Origin: Belnapia sp.
GTDB lineage: Bacteria; Pseudomonadota; Alphaproteobacteria; Acetobacterales; Acetobacteraceae
DNA: 6,522 nucleotides
Assembly: GCA_028291445.1 (NCBI GenBank)
Contig: JAQGIA010000616.1
Coordinates: 1-6,522 of the forward strand
Direction: 5' to 3'
The notes under the pieces are model-generated. The model did no database searches, was not told the DNA's origin, and was given only the letters and a program-made list of their open reading frames with translations. This document shows, piece after piece, positions 6,108 to 6,522 of this stretch. The position numbers were made by a program, and so were the translations under genes. How positions within the stretch are numbered: position 1 is the first letter of the stretch; each line of letters begins with the position of its first letter.

Positions 6108-6522
6108 GTGAATATCCTCTCGATCCAGTCCTGGGTGGCCTATGGCCATGTCGGCAACGCCAGCGCCATCTTCCCGCTCCAGCGCCTCGGCGCCGAGGTC
6201 TGGGCGGTCAATACCGTCCAATTCTCCAACCACCTCGGCTATGGCGGCTTCCGCGGCCAGGTCTTCGCGGGTTCGCTGATCCGCGACTGCGTCCTGGGCA
6301 TCGAGGAACGCGGCGTGCTGCCGGGCTGCGATGCGGTGCTGTCGGGCTACATCGGCGATGCCGAGACCGGCGCGGCGGTGCTGGATGCCGTCGCCCGGGT
6401 GAAATCGGCCAATCCGGCGGCGATGTATTGCTGCGACCCGGTCATCGGCGACAACGGCCGGGTCTATGTCCGCAGCGGCATCGCCGAGCTGCTGCGCGAC
6501 CAGGCCCTGCCGCTGGCCGATA
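6108..6522 (+). CDS. pdxY: Pyridoxal kinase PdxY (5' part only)
   Basis: The first 138 codons of a cytoplasmic kinase of the ribokinase-like superfamily that phosphorylates pyridoxal with ATP to pyridoxal 5'-phosphate in vitamin B6 salvage. The protein begins [20 protein letters not shown], which lines up with the E. coli PdxY start (NILAIQSHVVYGHAGN). Further family motifs are [12 protein letters not shown] (35-46), [11 protein letters not shown] (74-84) and CDPVIGD (109-115), where the DPV-G element of PdxY/PdxK lies. The ATP-site part is beyond the window. The start is GTG 6108; no ATG lies at the expected place, and no clear Shine-Dalgarno sequence precedes it (the purine run GCGAGGA at 6083-6089 is too far). 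The upstream neighbour is divergent, so the gene has its own promoter. Identification is strong; the exact start is likely but not proven. Confidence 0.95.
   Translation, partial: MNILSIQSWVAYGHVGNASAIFPLQRLGAEVWAVNTVQFSNHLGYGGFRGQVFAGSLIRDCVLGIEERGVLPGCDAVLSGYIGDAETGAAVLDAVARVKSANPAAMYCCDPVIGDNGRVYVRSGIAELLRDQALPLAD

Noticed and set aside
6057..6233. N-terminal extension of the peptide-binding protein to ATG 6233
   Set aside because: It would be antisense to conserved pdxY codons and would bury the signal peptide; GGAGGA supports ATG 6056.
1..6522. Mobile elements, CRISPR repeats, tRNA/rRNA genes or a novel defence or biosynthetic system
   Set aside because: All but about 210 bases is accounted for by familiar transporter genes and pdxY; I saw no transposase, repeat array or RNA gene signature.

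Overview
The window is very GC-rich (roughly 70%), densely coded, and looks like a bacterial chromosome. Codon use strongly favours G/C at third positions. Protein style (alanine-, arginine- and proline-rich, with a PdxY N-terminus of the [12 protein letters not shown] type) suggests an alphaproteobacterium, perhaps the Acetobacteraceae/Roseomonas group. The taxonomic call is an inference from composition and recollection, not from a search.

Bases 1-4320, minus strand: a branched-chain-amino-acid-type (Liv/HAAT family) ABC importer operon. In transcription order it encodes a periplasmic binding protein (3001-4320), a LivH-type permease (2043-2990), a LivM-type permease (1057-2046), a LivG-type ATPase (290-1060) and the first 99 codons of a LivF-type ATPase (1-297, cut by the window edge). 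The genes are separated by 10 bases or overlap by 4, 4 and 8 bases, so they are almost certainly one translationally coupled transcript. The binding protein captures a ligand in the periplasm, LivH/LivM form the channel, and LivG/LivF power it. The substrate cannot be read from the sequence; it may be an amino acid, an amide, urea, an aromatic acid or something else.

Bases 4321-4478: a 158-base spacer holding the operon's leader, with a good Shine-Dalgarno sequence inside a small potential hairpin. I see no convincing promoter or intrinsic terminator in it.

Bases 4479-6056, minus strand: a secreted peptide/nickel-type (SBP_bac_5, DppA/OppA-like) binding protein with no permease or ATPase beside it in the window.

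Bases 6057-6107: a 51-base divergent spacer. Bases 6108-6522, plus strand: the 5' part of a pyridoxal kinase gene (pdxY), starting at GTG and running off the window.

Overall this is an ordinary transport and cofactor-salvage region. I found no mobile element, CRISPR array, RNA gene or evidence of a new system. The points worth checking are modest: a non-canonical ABC signature in LivG, an unusual cysteine cluster in the Liv-type binding protein, an orphan peptide-binding protein, the leader hairpins, and the GTG start of pdxY without a clear ribosome binding site.
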